A stretch of 64,000 nucleotides of DNA, from NCBI GenBank assembly GCA_030844895.1, contig CM061233.1, positions 52,815,453-52,879,452 on the forward strand. The letters run 5' to 3'. The translations under genes and the position numbers were made by a program. Positions 61,824 to 64,000 of this stretch are shown piece by piece; the first letter of the stretch is position 1; every line of letters starts with the position of its first letter. The stretch comes from Ambrosia x helenae (lineage: Eukaryota > Streptophyta > Magnoliopsida > Asterales > Asteraceae). The notes below the pieces were generated by a model. It saw only the letters and a program-made list of their open reading frames with translations. It searched no databases and was not told the origin of the DNA.

Positions 61824-64000
61824 ATGTGGGGATTTCCAACAACACCTAGGCCTAATACTACACAGCAACAACACGTTACCATGGATCCTTGGGCTGTAGA
61901 TGCACAAAAGAAGAATACTCAACCATCTTAGCCAATCAATTACCTCGCGATGAGTAGTTCAATTCCACAGACTATTACTCAACCTTCACAACAACCCATG
62001 AATGATTATTGGGGTGTTGCAGCAGCAGCGGTACACACTCAAACTACTAATGCTATTTCTACTCTAATATATGAGTTGTCTTCAGGTAGTGGAAACCGTC
62101 CACCGAAGCTGATGGAGATGGCAGGTTACAATCAATGGCAGAAAAGTTCAAAATTCACTCGGAAGGAATGGGATTAGAAGGTACAGAGGCATGGCAGATG
62201 ATTGCTAAAGGATATGTTGCACAGTGTTGGAGAATACAAGTGAACCGATTCCTCTTGAGAGTTTAGCTGAGGATGAAAAGAAGAAGTTTGCAGTGGAGAA
62301 AAAGGCTTTCTCCCAACTATCTCAAGCTATCACTACTGATCTTCTACATCAGTTTGGATCATGTAATACTTCCAAGCAGCTTTGGGATATGTTGAAGAAT
62401 CGTCATGATGGTAATAAGAAAACCAAAAAGTTGAGGATGGAAGAATTAAAGAAGGAATTTGAGAATTTTAGTTATGTGGGGAATGAGACTTTGAAGGAAT
62501 TGATTCCTAGATATTGCCATCTTTTGACTGAATTGTCAAACTATGACATTAAGATTCCTATGTCCGAGTTGGTTGATAAGTTTGCTGATGCATTACCACC
62601 GTATTGGAACCAACACATTGAAGTATTGAAAGAGAAGGATGCTTATCAATACTGGACCAATCAATGAGTTAATCCAGAAGTTAGAGAATAAGGAGTTGGA
62701 GGAGAAGAGGAAAGCTAGGCGATCACAATTTCCACAAAATCCAGAATTGTATCATGCCTCTTCATCTACTTCTGTGTCTAGTTTAAGTGTGGCATGTAAT
62801 GTTGCGCCACATATAGCTTGTGTGTCGAGTGTTATTGAACCACCGAGTCAACCAATTATATATCTTGCACAAACACCAACTTATCCACCAAACTACACCA
62901 TAAATTCTTACATTCCACCATAACCTCAAATGTCTACCACATGTTATCCATCCAATACACCTCAACAACAACCTTATGTTCCTAACACATCACAAGCTTC
63001 TGCAAGCCAAAGTCCGGTAGTGTTGGAAACATCCAACATAAACAATGTCACAGTTGAAGTTGCTCAGCAAACACATTGCATTGGTTTTAGCAATGGTTGC
63101 TTCATACAATGGATTGCTGGCTAGTCAAATTGGTAATAACAATCTAACCAATGAAGACTATGCTCAAATTGATAAGGAAGAAATTGAGCTTATTGATATC
63201 CAATGGGCTTTTGCGAGTGTTATGAGATGAGCAACTGAGTTTATTGAGAAAATAGGAAGAACTGATCTCTCTACATCACCCAATACCACATATGGCTTCA
63301 ACAAAGCCAAAGTTACGTGTTTTTATTGTGGTGCTAAAGGTCATTTCAAGAGAGAATGCACTCAGCCAGCTTAACAAGGTAACAGAAATCCATTCAACTC
63401 AAATTATCAGAATCGTCAATCTCAAACCAAGTAACCTATCAAAACCAAAATAACAATAACTATCAACCACAAAACAATTACCAAAACCGACAGAACATCT
63501 CACAGAACAATTCTGCTAGACAAACAACTACACCCAACCATACTCAAACTCAAACATCACATAACCCAACCAGAACCATTATTCCAATTTCAACACCAAA
63601 TAGCGAAAAACAAACAGCAACTCAAAATTAGGTGTTGGTGATCCAAAAGGATGAAGGTTATGACTGGACGGGTATTGAAGAAATTACTGCTGGGAATTTA
63701 GCTTGTATTGCTCAGAAGATTGACTTAGAGGAGTCGGTGATAGTTGGAGAAGTTTTGGAGACTGAGAAGGTGTCTGAGGTAGTGATTGAGGAGATAGTTG
63801 AAGATGTTCCTGTTTCCGTTGCTGAGAAGAATGAAGAGCTTTCTAAAGACAAGGTTTCAGGAACTATTATTGATTCTGTCACTGAAGATTCTGATGAACC
63901 CGAATCTGTGTATTCTGACTCTGAGAGTGAAGCTGATTCAGAAGGAAGTGCTAATTCTTTGGATGATGAAATTGATCAGTTGTTAGCCGAAGCTGATTTC
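61824..64000 (+). pseudogene. Ty1/copia gag (-pol) region, decayed, runs off window
   Basis: Nucleocapsid-coding region of a copia retrotransposon. The frame opens at MWGFPTTPRPNTT (61,824) but has TAG at 61,929. After KLMEMAGYNQWQ the coding sense moves to another frame (EKFKIHSEGMG, KGYVAQ) and returns at LENTSEPIPLESL (about 62,227), then continues through QLWDMLKNRHDG and ELVDKFADALPPYW, the UBN2/gag-2 domain. Another shift occurs near 62,650 (NELIQKLENKELEEKRKA), with a TAA at 62,921, and again near 63,050 before SYNGLLASQIGNNNL and QIDKEEIELIDIQW. A TGA at 63,230 precedes the zinc knuckle CFYCGAKGHFKREC (CX2CX4HX4C, 63,318-63,359). Then come a Gln/Asn-rich linker with further breaks and, from 63,632, an open Glu/Asp-rich stretch to the window end. 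Protease, integrase and reverse transcriptase would lie beyond. This copy cannot make Gag. Confidence 0.88.

Overview
The window is eukaryotic nuclear DNA from a flowering plant, almost certainly a eudicot. Evidence: GT/AG introns, TIR elements inside introns, an LTR with a Gypsy-type terminus, and a Ty1/copia element primed by initiator tRNA-Met. The copia gag resembles families I associate with Asteraceae, but that is only a guess.

Layout. (1) Positions 1 to about 50,476 are one uninterrupted tandem satellite with a monomer of about 180 bp, roughly 280 monomers. Two monomer classes (A and B) alternate, giving a 360-bp dimer. On the left, dimers pair into about 720-bp units. Between about 28.8 and 42.2 kb the dimer register is repeatedly broken. 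From about 42.2 kb to the edge an 8-monomer higher-order repeat (1,439 bp, or 1,403 bp where a shared 36-bp deletion is present) is very homogeneous, and some variants recur only in every second copy. The array holds no gene; open frames in it are by-products of a monomer length divisible by three. (2) At 50,476/50,477 the satellite stops abruptly against a truncated Gypsy-like LTR on the minus strand (to 52,331). That LTR lies directly inside a B3-like DNA-binding-domain exon (52,332-52,641, minus), so this gene is broken. (3) 53,925-59,040 (minus) is an apparently intact nine-exon gene for a plant M20-family acetylornithine deacetylase (432 aa after splicing). Its introns carry at least two copies of a GCGC-rich TIR element (MITE), plus remnants and microsatellites. 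(4) 59,041-60,978 is its promoter side, with an eIF4B-like gene fragment on the minus strand. (5) From about 60,979 to the window end lies the 5' part of a decayed Ty1/copia retrotransposon: LTR, primer-binding site, leader, and a gag region with several frameshifts and stops, ending in an acidic segment. It runs out of the window.

The window thus shows the sharp edge of a large satellite array against a low-gene-density flank in which one housekeeping arginine-biosynthesis gene survives among broken genes and mobile elements. I saw no RNA gene, CRISPR array or new multi-gene system. The most unusual signals are the higher-order structure of the satellite close to its edge, and a roughly 20-bp-spaced CGAA-N-GTGGA motif field that covers the copia U3 and recurs in its leader.
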